Positions 28,171 to 36,882 of a stretch of DNA of 64,000 nucleotides are shown here, piece by piece; the stretch's first letter is position 1; each line of letters starts with the position of its first letter. A program made the position numbers and the translations under genes. A model generated the notes under the pieces. That model saw nothing but the letters and a program-made list of their open reading frames with translations. It had not been told where the DNA came from and did no database searches. Source of the DNA: Arcobacter_B sp049472135 (GTDB taxonomy: Bacteria; Campylobacterota; Campylobacteria; Campylobacterales; Arcobacteraceae); the NCBI RefSeq assembly GCF_049472135.1, contig NZ_JBMOVV010000012.1, positions 1 to 64,000 on the forward strand. Direction: 5' to 3'.

Positions 28171-30330
28171 TTAAAGGGTATATCTATTTTTGATATACTC
28201 TTCTAAATCATCTTTTTTTAGAGGTTTACTAAAATAGTAACCTTGATTTAAATCACATTTTAGTTTTGTTAAAAGTGATTTTTGCTCAATAGTTTCAATT
28301 CCTTCAGCAACTATTTTCATATCAAACTCTTTTGCTATTGAGATTATGGTTTTTATAAGTTTTTCACTACTTTTTTTATCTAAAATATCTTCAACAAAAC
28401 TTTTATCAATCTTTAATTCATGGATAGGAAGCTTTTTTAATATGCTAAGTGATGAATACCCTGTTCCAAAATCATCTAAAGATATTTTTATTCCTTTGCT
28501 TTTAAGAATCTCTAATATTTCAATAACATGGTCTACATTCTCTATAAATAAGCTTTCTGTAATTTCTAATGTAAGTAAATTAGTATCAAAACCATTGTTT
28601 TTTATGGCAACAAATAGTTTTTCTAAAAACTCTTTTTCCATAAATTGTTTTGCAGAAATATTGATAGATAATCCTATTGGTAAATCTGTTTTGTTTTGAA
28701 TCTCTTTTATTTCTTTTAAAGAAGTATTGATTATAAAGTCACCTAGAATATTTATCACACCAGTATCTTCTGCTGATTTTATAAATATTTCAGGGTTAAC
28801 AAATCCAAGATTCTTATTATTCCATCTAACTAATGCTTCTACGGCATATAATCTATTTTGATTATCCATTTGAGGTTGATACATCATAAAGAATTCATCA
28901 GAGTTAATAGAGGCTTTTAATTCATTTTCTAATAGAGCTTTTTTTAGAAACTCACTTTTTATATCTTCTTCAAAAAAAGTGCAAGAGTTTTTTCTTTTTT
29001 TTGCATTATACATTGCCATATCGGCATTTATAATCATCTCTCTTAAATCAGTTTTTTTGTCTTTTGTTATAGCAATACCAATACTTACACTTGTGTTAAT
29101 AGTATATTGATTTATATGAAACTGTTTTGAAATCAGTTCTAATAGTTTTTGTGCAAAAATATCAAGTTTTTCTTTTGAAGTCTCTTTTGTTATGATTAAA
29201 AATTCGTCTCCACTATATCTAATAAATTTATCAGTTTTACTATTTATTAAAGTCAAAACTCTGTTTGTAATCATTTTTAATAATTGGTCACCTACTAAAT
29301 GCCCAAAGTTATCATTTACATTTTTGAAGTTATCTAAATCAAGAAAGATTAAAGAGTATTTATCATCTAAGTTTTTTATATTTTGTAGATAATATCTATT
29401 AAAAATACCTGTCAAATTATCATGTGTTGCTTGATAGAATAAAGCTTCTTGTTTTTTCTTCTCTTCTTTATGTATAAGTTTAAATAAATAGTAGATTACT
29501 CCTAATATAATCATAAATAAAACTGTTAAGAAAACTGCTTTTTCAATTAACTCTTTTTCTATTTTTTTAAAAGGCATTTGTGTTACAACCCAAAGTTTGT
29601 ATTTATTTAGGTAAATACTTGAATGAAACACATTTCTTTTATCTTGCGTTTTTATTGTTACTGGAATTTCATTTTCCATTATATAATTAATACTTAAATC
29701 ATATTTCTCTTGTGTTAGCTCAATACCTTTGTTTACAAGCTCAATAGGTATTTGTAAGTCGTAAATCTCTTTATTAAAAAAATCTTTTTTCTGAGCAAAT
29801 TGGAAGTATCTATCTTCACTTCTAAATAAAAATGTATCATGCTTTTCATTTGATTTATGGTTATTTACAAAAAAGCCAAAGGCTTTTTGAATATCCAAAA
29901 ATATTGTAATCTCATATGAGTAGTTATTTTCAATATTTATAGTTTTTGAAAGAGGTACTACTATTTTTTTATGCTCTTTATTATATATAGTTCTTTTTAT
30001 AATAAGATTTGTATTTTTATTGATATTACTTTTTACAATAGTTATATGTGAAATTGCAGGATTGTTTTTTTTGATTTTATTTGAAAAAAGTTTTGCATTT
30101 AAACTTTTTTGTTTTAGATTAGTTGCTATTACATCTATTAGCATATCATATTGATTAAATAAAGATTTAAAACTATTAGCAGTAATAACAGTAATATTCT
30201 CTTGTTCTTGTTTATATTTTTCTATTGTTTGATTTGCAAGAGTAAAAATAATTGTTAATAAAATAGTAAAACCTATAAGTGTTATAAAAATAAAAAGTGC
30301 CCATAGATTCTTTTTTATTAATTGTGCCAT
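28171..30330 (-). CDS. Membrane GGDEF-EAL protein, probable c-di-GMP phosphodiesterase
   Basis: A 719-residue protein with a TM helix near 12-34, a periplasmic Cache-like region to ~250, a second TM near 262-283, a GGDEF domain (about 295-455) and an EAL domain (about 465-715). The cyclase signature is altered to SGDEF, and no RxxD inhibitory site precedes it. The EAL domain looks complete: EALVRW, LEITES, DDFGTGYSSL, KIDKSF and AEGIE. I infer a phosphodiesterase whose GGDEF domain is regulatory or weakly active. Convergent with msrB, three bases apart. Confidence 0.94.
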   Translation of the reverse strand: MAQLIKKNLWALFIFITLIGFTILLTIIFTLANQTIEKYKQEQENITVITANSFKSLFNQYDMLIDVIATNLKQKSLNAKLFSNKIKKNNPAISHITIVKSNINKNTNLIIKRTIYNKEHKKIVVPLSKTINIENNYSYEITIFLDIQKAFGFFVNNHKSNEKHDTFLFRSEDRYFQFAQKKDFFNKEIYDLQIPIELVNKGIELTQEKYDLSINYIMENEIPVTIKTQDKRNVFHSSIYLNKYKLWVVTQMPFKKIEKELIEKAVFLTVLFMIILGVIYYLFKLIHKEEKKKQEALFYQATHDNLTGIFNRYYLQNIKNLDDKYSLIFLDLDNFKNVNDNFGHLVGDQLLKMITNRVLTLINSKTDKFIRYSGDEFLIITKETSKEKLDIFAQKLLELISKQFHINQYTINTSVSIGIAITKDKKTDLREMIINADMAMYNAKKRKNSCTFFEEDIKSEFLKKALLENELKASINSDEFFMMYQPQMDNQNRLYAVEALVRWNNKNLGFVNPEIFIKSAEDTGVINILGDFIINTSLKEIKEIQNKTDLPIGLSINISAKQFMEKEFLEKLFVAIKNNGFDTNLLTLEITESLFIENVDHVIEILEILKSKGIKISLDDFGTGYSSLSILKKLPIHELKIDKSFVEDILDKKSSEKLIKTIISIAKEFDMKIVAEGIETIEQKSLLTKLKCDLNQGYYFSKPLKKDDLEEYIKNRYTL

Positions 30331-30499
30331 ATCAACCTTCTTTAGTTGGTAAATAATCTATTCAAATTAATTATATAAAATTTATATGTGATAATACATG
30401 TTATATTATAGTATTTAATGCTAAATATATAATTAAAAGCTTTTTATCAAGCCTTTAAAGCTATCATATTCTATAATTTTACTAAAAAAGGTTACTTAT

Positions 30500-30985
30500 A
30501 TGGCAATAAAAGACGCATATTTTGCAAGTGGTTGTTTTTGGGGTACAGAGTATTTTTTTGAAAACTTTAAAGGTGTTAAATCAGCTATATCAGGTTATAT
30601 GGGTGGACATATGCCAAACCCTGATTATAGAAGTGTTTGTACAGGACAAACAGGTCACTTAGAAGTAGTAAAAGTACAATATGATTCTTCAGAGGTTACA
30701 TTTAAAGAGCTAGCAATACAGTTTTTTGAAACACATGATTTTACTCAAACAAATGGACAAGGTCCAGATATAGGAAGTCAATATTTATCAGCAATTTTTT
30801 ATAATGATGAAGAAGAAAAAACAATTAGTGAAGAGTTAATTGGTAAATTAACATCAAAGGGATTTCAAGTTGCTACAAGTTTATATGAAGTAGTTCATTT
30901 CTATGAAGCAGAAGAGTATCATCAAGACTATTATGAAAGACACCAGAAGGTGCCTTATTGTCACTTTTATAGAAAGATCTTTTAG
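30500..30985 (+). CDS. msrA: Peptide-methionine (S)-S-oxide reductase MsrA
   Basis: A 161-residue MsrA with the catalytic GCFWGTE near residue 11, the SGYMGGHMPNPDY segment and the TGQTGHLEVV block. It repairs methionine-S-sulfoxide and complements MsrB. Its stop overlaps the stop of the convergent hypothetical gene by four bases. Confidence 0.97.
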   Translation: MAIKDAYFASGCFWGTEYFFENFKGVKSAISGYMGGHMPNPDYRSVCTGQTGHLEVVKVQYDSSEVTFKELAIQFFETHDFTQTNGQGPDIGSQYLSAIFYNDEEEKTISEELIGKLTSKGFQVATSLYEVVHFYEAEEYHQDYYERHQKVPYCHFYRKIF

Positions 30986-31320
30986 TGAGTTCCTAATATG
31001 TAATAAATAGGTTTTTGATCTAATTGTTGAAGTTTTACATTGTACTTATTTGCCCAGTGTGAAACTTCTTCATGAAACTCTTCAAGAATCTCTTTTGCAT
31101 CGTTTTCATCACATTTAATTTTTAAGTAATCAGTTTTATTTGATAGTCCAACATATGCATTCATTTTCTTTAAATGGTCATTTAAAGAAAAGATATGTTT
31201 TGAAAACTTATCAAAGTTGTTTGTAACAGACATCATTTTTTCAGCTTGCTTCATTGAAGCATCACTTTTTGAATATCCAAGTTGTGATAAAATCACTTCT
31301 GCAGATACATCTATTTGCAT
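30982..31320 (-). CDS. Hypothetical soluble helical protein (112 residues)
   Basis: No family recognised. The ATG at 31320 follows AGGAG at good spacing. The protein is soluble, mostly helical, with a middle amphipathic stretch (FDKFSKHIFSLNDHLKKM) and no signal peptide. It shares a 154-base divergent region with the thiamine-binding gene, and that region contains a 10-bp dyad at 31380-31402. Confidence 0.75.
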   Translation of the reverse strand: MQIDVSAEVILSQLGYSKSDASMKQAEKMMSVTNNFDKFSKHIFSLNDHLKKMNAYVGLSNKTDYLKIKCDENDAKEILEEFHEEVSHWANKYNVKLQQLDQKPIYYILGTH

Positions 31321-31379
31321 ATTATTTCTCCTTTTATTAATATTTAATCATATCAAATATATTTTAAAATACAAGTAAA

Positions 31380-31402
31380 AAAGTATATAAAATATATACT
31401 TT
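31380..31402. promoter_or_regulatory. 10-bp dyad in the divergent promoter region
   Basis: AAAGTATATA and TATATACTTT form a perfect inverted repeat with a three-base AAA centre. It lies midway between two divergent genes and could be an operator. AT-rich composition makes chance more likely than usual. Confidence 0.35.
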
Positions 31403-31474
31403 CTAAAAAGAATTATTTAAATAAAAATAGATACAATTTATTGTTGATATATTAATTATTTAAAAGGCAATAGA

Positions 31475-31789
31475 ATGTCAGTATTATTAGAAATGAGTAT
31501 GTTTCCTACAGATCAAAGTGAAAGTAAAAGTGAATATGTATCTGAGGTAGTTAAAATTATTAAAAATTCAGGATACCCTTATCAGTTAACAGCAATGGCA
31601 ACACTTATAGAAACAAATAAAATCTCAGAAGCTTTGCAAGTAGCTCAAAAATGTTATGAAAAACTTGAAGAATTAGGTTGCAATAGAGTTTATGCAACTT
31701 TAAAATTTGATATAAGACAAGGATATGAAAATAGATTAGAAACAAAAATCAAATCTATTGAAAATAGAATAGGTGAGGTTTCAAAATAG
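31475..31789 (+). CDS. MTH1187-family thiamine-binding protein
   Basis: A 104-residue protein of the MTH1187/YkoF-like fold (formerly DUF77). It begins with VLLEMSMFPTD, has YPYQLTAMATLIET in the middle and a conserved SIENRIGEV tail. Family members bind thiamine or a related pyrimidine in a ferredoxin-like dimer interface. The cellular role is unsettled. AAAGG ribosome site. Confidence 0.88.
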   Translation: MSVLLEMSMFPTDQSESKSEYVSEVVKIIKNSGYPYQLTAMATLIETNKISEALQVAQKCYEKLEELGCNRVYATLKFDIRQGYENRLETKIKSIENRIGEVSK

Positions 31790-31807
31790 CCTAAAATAGG
31801 CTTTTTT
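31788..31807. terminator. Terminator between convergent thiamine-binding gene and rnhB
   Basis: AGCCTA / TAGGCT with an AAA loop is followed by TTTTTT on the plus strand. The flanking TCAAAA and TTTTGA extend the stem past one mismatch and give a shorter T tract on the minus strand, so it may work both ways. It lies over the stop codons of both genes. Confidence 0.8.
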
Positions 31808-32363
31808 GAACTCCTAACTTTTCTTCACCTAATGCTTTTAGTCTAAAAGTATATCTATGCTCTTCACTTCTTCCATACTCTTTAATTTTTTCTACATGAG
31901 CTTTTGTTCCATAACCTTTGTGTTTTTCAAAATCATAATTTGGATATTTAGAAGCTATTTCACACATATATCTATCTCTTGATACTTTAGCTAAAATTGA
32001 AGCTGCACTTACTTCTTTTATTGTTGCATCTGCTTTAATTTTATGTTGTAAAGTAGTTATTCCAAAAGATGTATTTCCATCCATTAAAAACTCACTTGCA
32101 TTTTGTGATAATTTGTCCATTATCTCTAAAATTGACTCTTTTAGGCATGCACTTATACCTTTTTCATCAATCTCTTTTGCACTTTTTAAAACTATGTGAT
32201 TATTACTATTTTTTATGATTTTATCAAATAATAACTCTCTTTTTTTCTCACTTAAAACTTTTGAATCATTTAAATCTTCTATTTCATTTATAAGTATTAC
32301 ACCAGCTACTGCTAAAGGCCCTGCGATAGGTCCTCTTCCTGCTTCATCAATTCCACATAACAT
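31791..32363 (-). CDS. rnhB: Ribonuclease HII
   Basis: A 190-residue RNase HII that removes ribonucleotides from DNA. The N-terminal CGIDEAGRGPIAGPLAVAGV carries the catalytic Asp-Glu pair and the GRG motif. DGNTSFG and the SILAKVSRDRYM segment complete the active site. It ends convergently with the thiamine-binding gene, sharing a terminator. RNase HI is encoded separately at 52344. Confidence 0.97.
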   Translation of the reverse strand: MLCGIDEAGRGPIAGPLAVAGVILINEIEDLNDSKVLSEKKRELLFDKIIKNSNNHIVLKSAKEIDEKGISACLKESILEIMDKLSQNASEFLMDGNTSFGITTLQHKIKADATIKEVSAASILAKVSRDRYMCEIASKYPNYDFEKHKGYGTKAHVEKIKEYGRSEEHRYTFRLKALGEEKLGVQKSLF

Positions 32364-32497
32364 TTTATATCCAATATTTTTTTCTGAATATATCTAAAAA
32401 AAAATTATACTTGAATAAATAATTTTAATGTGTTTTATAAATATTTATTTTATTTGTTTAAATTATAATAATTAGATTTTTTACTAAGTAAAAATAT

Positions 32498-32503
32498 TAT
32501 AAT
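32498..32503 (+). promoter_or_regulatory. Probable -10 box of the kinase gene at 32538
   Basis: TATAAT preceded by AGTAAAAATAT, a looser version of the 19-bp promoter block seen at 34651 and 35727. Confidence 0.45.
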
Positions 32504-32537
32504 ATACATCAAGAAAAATAAGATAGAAGGTTATATC

Positions 32538-34652
32538 TTGCCTAAAATTAAAAGCTTAAAAAAGAGTATTTTTACTATAGTGATTATTCTTAGTTTATTT
32601 TTTTCAAGTGTAATTCTATCAATTACAATTTTCTCATTTTTTAATTTCAAATACGAATATACACAACACTCACAAAAAGAGATTCTTACAAGTGTAAAAT
32701 TTCAAATCAATGATTTTCTAAATAAAATTGAAAAATTAGCTTCTTATGTAAAACATAATGAAGTTAGTTTAGAATATATTTTAAATACTAATGATGAAAT
32801 TTCAACCATACTAATTTTAGATTCAAATAAAAAAGTTAAAAAAATATATTCAAAAACTGATATACATTTGGTTTTTTTAGACAAAATAGAAAACAATACA
32901 ATAAAACTTACTAAGAATAACTGGTCAGACTTAATATACTTTTCTTTTAAAAAAGAACCTTCTATTGCATATAGTTTTAACATAAAAAACGAAACTTTTG
33001 TTTTTTTAATATCTTTAAAAAAAATCTCTGCTCTTACTAAAAACTTTAAAAATAGTGATTCAAGTTCAATGATAAGACTGTTTGATTCAAATGGTAAGTT
33101 TATAATAAATGATGATTTACCTAAAGAAAAAACAATTGAATTTGATGCTTCAACTAATGAGTATTTTACCAAATTGATAAACATACAAAAGGAGTTTATC
33201 TTAACAAAGTTTAATAATATTTGTCTTGGTTCTATTGATTATGGTATGTATACAACTATTGAAAAAACAAATTGGAAACTTGTTTTAAGGGAGAATATTA
33301 ATCTTTTAGAAAGTTATATTATGAAAGTTGTTATTCCTTTTTGTAGTATCATTTTTCTATTTGTAGTGTTTATGTTTTTTATAATAAACAAATATTTAAA
33401 AAGAGTTTTTATTAAATTAAATAGGTTTAAAAAGCAATTTAGAAATATATCAAATGGCGAATATCAAACAAGTGTTGATTATACAGATTTTCATGAACTA
33501 AATAGTTTTATTAAATCATTTGATAAAATGAGATTGGAAATAAATAAAAGAGAGAATTTTTTAAAGCAAAATCTTGAAAATTTCAAAAAACTTGTTGATT
33601 CAACTATGGAAGGAATTATTATTCACAATAAAGACAAATGTCTAATTGTAAATGAATCAGCAGTTAAGATACTTGGATATAAAGATAAATTAGATTTACA
33701 AAATAAAAAAGTTTTCGAAATTGTCCCTACAAAATATAAAAAGCTATTAAATGAGTGTTTTAATAAAGGTTTAGATATTGAAAATGCAAAAGAGTTTAAA
33801 CTTTTAAAAAAAGATAATTCAAGCATATATGTTCTTGCAAAAGATCAAGGAATTACTTTAGAAAATGAAAGTTTAAGAATTTCTCTTTTTTTAGATATTA
33901 CAAATTTAAAAGAACAAAATAGATTAATTATGGAACAATCAAAGCTCTCTTCAATCGCTCAAATGTTAACAAATATTGCCCACCATTGGAGACAGCCTTT
34001 ATCTACAATTAGTGTTTTATCTTCAGGTATGAAACTTGAAAAAGAGTTAAATGTATTAAAAGATGAAGAGTTACTTTTAGGTTTAGATAAAATAAATAAA
34101 ACAACAAAAGAATTATCATCAATAATTGATAGGTGTTCTAGATATTTTGAACTCTCAAAAAGTTCAGAAAACTTTGATTTGATAAAAAGTTTAAATGCTT
34201 CATTTGTATTTATAGAACCAATACTTTTAAAAAATGAAATAACTTTAATTCAAAAACATCAAGAAAAAGAGGTATTTATAGAAGGCTATTCAAATGAACT
34301 TTCCCAAGTAGTTTTTAACTTATTGGATAATTCAATTGATGCAATCATAAACTCAAAAGTTGAAGATAAATATATTTTAATTGAGACGAAATTACATAAA
34401 AATAAAGTTATATTAAAAATAAATGATTCAGGCTTAGGAATTAAAAAAACAGAAATTGATAAAATATTCGAACCTTATTTTACTACGAAAGAAAAGAAAA
34501 TAGGTGCTGGTATAGGACTTTATATGGCACACTATATAATAACTAAACATATGAAAGCAAATATCAAAGTTTCTAACAATACATTTACTATAAATAATAA
34601 AAGACTTTATGGTTTAGAAGTGGTAATGGAGTTTAAAACAGTAAAAAATTAG
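32538..34652 (+). CDS. Sensor histidine kinase (periplasmic sensor, HAMP, PAS, HWRQPL kinase)
   Basis: A 704-residue kinase starting at TTG, with AGAAGG seven bases upstream. A TM helix (about 11-33), a periplasmic Cache-like domain (to ~258), a second TM (about 262-285), a HAMP region (to ~340), a PAS domain (about 350-460) and the kinase core follow. The H-box reads IAHHWRQPLS, with His in place of the usual Gln. The N-box VFNLLDNSIDAI, DSGLG and GAGIGLYM look functional. First gene of a kinase cluster with no response regulator. Confidence 0.92.
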   Translation: MPKIKSLKKSIFTIVIILSLFFSSVILSITIFSFFNFKYEYTQHSQKEILTSVKFQINDFLNKIEKLASYVKHNEVSLEYILNTNDEISTILILDSNKKVKKIYSKTDIHLVFLDKIENNTIKLTKNNWSDLIYFSFKKEPSIAYSFNIKNETFVFLISLKKISALTKNFKNSDSSSMIRLFDSNGKFIINDDLPKEKTIEFDASTNEYFTKLINIQKEFILTKFNNICLGSIDYGMYTTIEKTNWKLVLRENINLLESYIMKVVIPFCSIIFLFVVFMFFIINKYLKRVFIKLNRFKKQFRNISNGEYQTSVDYTDFHELNSFIKSFDKMRLEINKRENFLKQNLENFKKLVDSTMEGIIIHNKDKCLIVNESAVKILGYKDKLDLQNKKVFEIVPTKYKKLLNECFNKGLDIENAKEFKLLKKDNSSIYVLAKDQGITLENESLRISLFLDITNLKEQNRLIMEQSKLSSIAQMLTNIAHHWRQPLSTISVLSSGMKLEKELNVLKDEELLLGLDKINKTTKELSSIIDRCSRYFELSKSSENFDLIKSLNASFVFIEPILLKNEITLIQKHQEKEVFIEGYSNELSQVVFNLLDNSIDAIINSKVEDKYILIETKLHKNKVILKINDSGLGIKKTEIDKIFEPYFTTKEKKIGAGIGLYMAHYIITKHMKANIKVSNNTFTINNKRLYGLEVVMEFKTVKN

Positions 34653-34669
34653 TATAAAAAGTATATAAT
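34651..34669 (+). promoter_or_regulatory. 19-bp promoter block shared with 35727-35745
   Basis: AGTATAAAAAGTATATAAT ends in a TATAAT -10 box 25 bases before the ATG at 34694. The copy at 35727 differs at one base. Confidence 0.5.
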
Positions 34670-34693
34670 TTATTGTTTTTTTAAAGGATAAAA

Positions 34694-35701
34694 ATGATAG
34701 ATAATCTTAATGCTAAAAAAGAGTTTTTAATCTCAACCCTTGTTATCATTTCATTATGGTTAATATTCTCTTCATTTGATGCTTTTGAAAGTTTGATAGC
34801 TTATCTTGAAACTCATGAAGAGTATGAATTAGATGAACTTTTATTACTTCTTATTATCTCAGGTGTTATCTCTACTATATTTGCAATTAGACGAATATTT
34901 GAAGCAAACAGAATCAATAAACAATTATTAGAACTAAATAAAGACTTAGAAAAAAAAGTTCTTAATGCTTTAAAAGAAAAAGAAGAACAACAACAATTAC
35001 TATTACAACAATCAAAATTAGCTGCTATGGGTGAAATGATAGGAAATATTGCCCATCAGTGGAGACAACCTTTAAATGCTTTAGGTTTAGTTATGCAAAA
35101 TATAAAAGTTTCATATGAAATGAATGAATTAGATGATGCTTTTATGGAGCGTTCTGTACAAAAAGTAAATCTTTTAACTTCTGAAATGTCAAATACTATA
35201 GATGATTTTAGAAATTTTTTTAAACCAAATAAAGACAAGCAAATTTTTAGTTTAGATACAGCTATTAATAAGTCTTTATCTTTAATTGAAGCTACATTTA
35301 AACATCATGAAATAACTATTGTAAAAAATATTAATAAAAATATTTATACTAAAGGTTTCCCAAATGAGTTTAATCATTCTTTACTAAATATACTAAATAA
35401 TGCGAAAGATGCCTTTGAGCAAACAAAAATAGAAGAAAAAATTATAAAAGTAGATGTTTTTAAAGAAGGTGATTTTTCTATTGTAAAAATAGAAGATAAT
35501 GCGGGTGGAATTAGTAAAAAATTCCAAGATAAAATCTTTGAACCTTATTTTACTACAAAAGAAGAGGGTAAAGGAACTGGTATAGGTCTTTATATGTCAA
35601 AAATTATAATAGAGCATAATACTGATGGCAAACTAATTTATAAAGATTTAGGAGAGGGTAGTTCTTTTATTATAAAACTACCTTTGCATGAAAATAAATA
35701 A
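34694..35701 (+). CDS. Short membrane histidine kinase of the HWRQPL family
   Basis: A 335-residue kinase whose N-terminus is only two TM helices (about 11-28 and 45-66) joined by a ~17-residue acidic loop, so it has no recognisable extracellular sensor. A coiled coil (about 70-100) leads to H-box IAHQWRQPLN, then NILNNAKDAF, DNAGG and GTGIGLYM, all intact. It may sense membrane state, or pair with the neighbouring sensor proteins. Own promoter at 34651. Confidence 0.92.
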   Translation: MIDNLNAKKEFLISTLVIISLWLIFSSFDAFESLIAYLETHEEYELDELLLLLIISGVISTIFAIRRIFEANRINKQLLELNKDLEKKVLNALKEKEEQQQLLLQQSKLAAMGEMIGNIAHQWRQPLNALGLVMQNIKVSYEMNELDDAFMERSVQKVNLLTSEMSNTIDDFRNFFKPNKDKQIFSLDTAINKSLSLIEATFKHHEITIVKNINKNIYTKGFPNEFNHSLLNILNNAKDAFEQTKIEEKIIKVDVFKEGDFSIVKIEDNAGGISKKFQDKIFEPYFTTKEEGKGTGIGLYMSKIIIEHNTDGKLIYKDLGEGSSFIIKLPLHENK

Positions 35702-35726
35702 TCAAAAGTAAGTATAGTAGATAATC

Positions 35727-35745
35727 AGTATAAAAACTATATAAT
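35727..35745 (+). promoter_or_regulatory. 19-bp promoter block shared with 34651-34669
   Basis: AGTATAAAAACTATATAAT matches the 34651 block at 18 of 19 positions and ends in TATAAT 28 bases before the ATG at 35773. It suggests coordinated expression of the kinase and the binding-protein operon. Confidence 0.5.
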
Positions 35746-35772
35746 ATTCTATTTATTTCACAAGGGCTATAT

Positions 35773-36882
35773 ATGCAAAATATATCAAGGTTTCTGATAG
35801 CTTTTTTTCTGTTTATAATACTAGTAATATATTACTTTTATAAAACAAATCAAAGTGAAACAGTTAAAATAGGGTTTGTAGGAGCATTGACTTCTAAGTA
35901 CTCTGTTTTAGGTAATGCAATGATGAATGGCGTACTTCTTGCCTTTGATGAGATTGATTATAAAATTAATAATAAAAATATTGAAATTATTTTTAAAGAC
36001 GATAAAAAAAATCCCCAACTAAATAAGCAAATAGTTAATGAATTTATTGAAAATGATATAAAAATAGTAATAGGTAATGTAACTAGTACGATGTCAAAAG
36101 TATCTATGTCTATTATAAATAATCATAAAGATATGTTTATGATATCAGCTGCTTCTGCTAGTAATGAATTTACAGGTAAAGACGACCAGTTTTTCAGGGT
36201 TCATGTGGCAAATAATCCTTTAAGATTTGATTCTTTCTCTTCATATATTTTACAAAATCAGTATAATAAAGTTTATGGTTTATATGACCCTGATAATGAG
36301 ACTTATACAAAAGACTATTTAATTAATTTTGAAAAAAGTTTTGTAAATAAAGGTGGTGAAAAGCTTTTAAGTTTTGAAAGTACTGATATAAACTTAGAGC
36401 AACTAGTAAAAAATATTACAACTTCAAATCCAGACTTGATTTTAATGTGTGCAAACTCTGTTGATTCAGCTAGGGTTATTCAATACTTAAGGCTTAAAGG
36501 TATTAAGACTAAAATTGCATTAGCAGAATGGGCTATGACAAAGTCATTTTTAGAAAATGCAGGAAAATCTTCTGAAGGGGTTATTTTTAACATTGATTTT
36601 GATCCAAGATCTAATAATCCTAAATATAAAAATTTTGTAAAAAACTATAGACATAAATATAATCAAGAACCTTCAATGTACGCAGCTAAAGCTTATGAAT
36701 TAGCTCAAATAATAATCGAAATGCTAAAAAAAGGTGATGATACTCAAATCAAAGAAAATTTACTAAAGCAAAAAAGTTTTGATGGTTTAATCGATACTAT
36801 AGTATTTGATGATTTTGGTGATGTAGTTAGGCGTTATTATACATTTGAAGTAAAAAATGGTGAGTTTGTAAAAATAAAATGA
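35773..36882 (+). CDS. Orphan LivK-type binding protein, probably membrane-anchored
   Basis: A 369-residue type I periplasmic binding protein. The N-terminal hydrophobic stretch (about 7-24) lacks a clear cleavage site, so it may stay anchored in the inner membrane. The mature part has VKIGFVGALTSKYSVLG, IVIGNVTSTMSKVSMSI, SAASASNEFTG and a YDPDNETY hinge. The stop overlaps the start of the next kinase gene in an ATGA, and no transporter subunit is near. I infer that it presents ligand to that kinase, as LuxP does to LuxQ. Confidence 0.88.
   Translation: MQNISRFLIAFFLFIILVIYYFYKTNQSETVKIGFVGALTSKYSVLGNAMMNGVLLAFDEIDYKINNKNIEIIFKDDKKNPQLNKQIVNEFIENDIKIVIGNVTSTMSKVSMSIINNHKDMFMISAASASNEFTGKDDQFFRVHVANNPLRFDSFSSYILQNQYNKVYGLYDPDNETYTKDYLINFEKSFVNKGGEKLLSFESTDINLEQLVKNITTSNPDLILMCANSVDSARVIQYLRLKGIKTKIALAEWAMTKSFLENAGKSSEGVIFNIDFDPRSNNPKYKNFVKNYRHKYNQEPSMYAAKAYELAQIIIEMLKKGDDTQIKENLLKQKSFDGLIDTIVFDDFGDVVRRYYTFEVKNGEFVKIK

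Noticed and set aside
28346..28699. 117-residue plus-strand open frame
   Set aside because: Antisense to the EAL domain of the GGDEF-EAL gene, which has all its catalytic motifs on the other strand.
32744..33184. 146-residue minus-strand open frame
   Set aside because: Antisense to the periplasmic domain of the kinase at 32538, without a ribosome site or recognisable domain.
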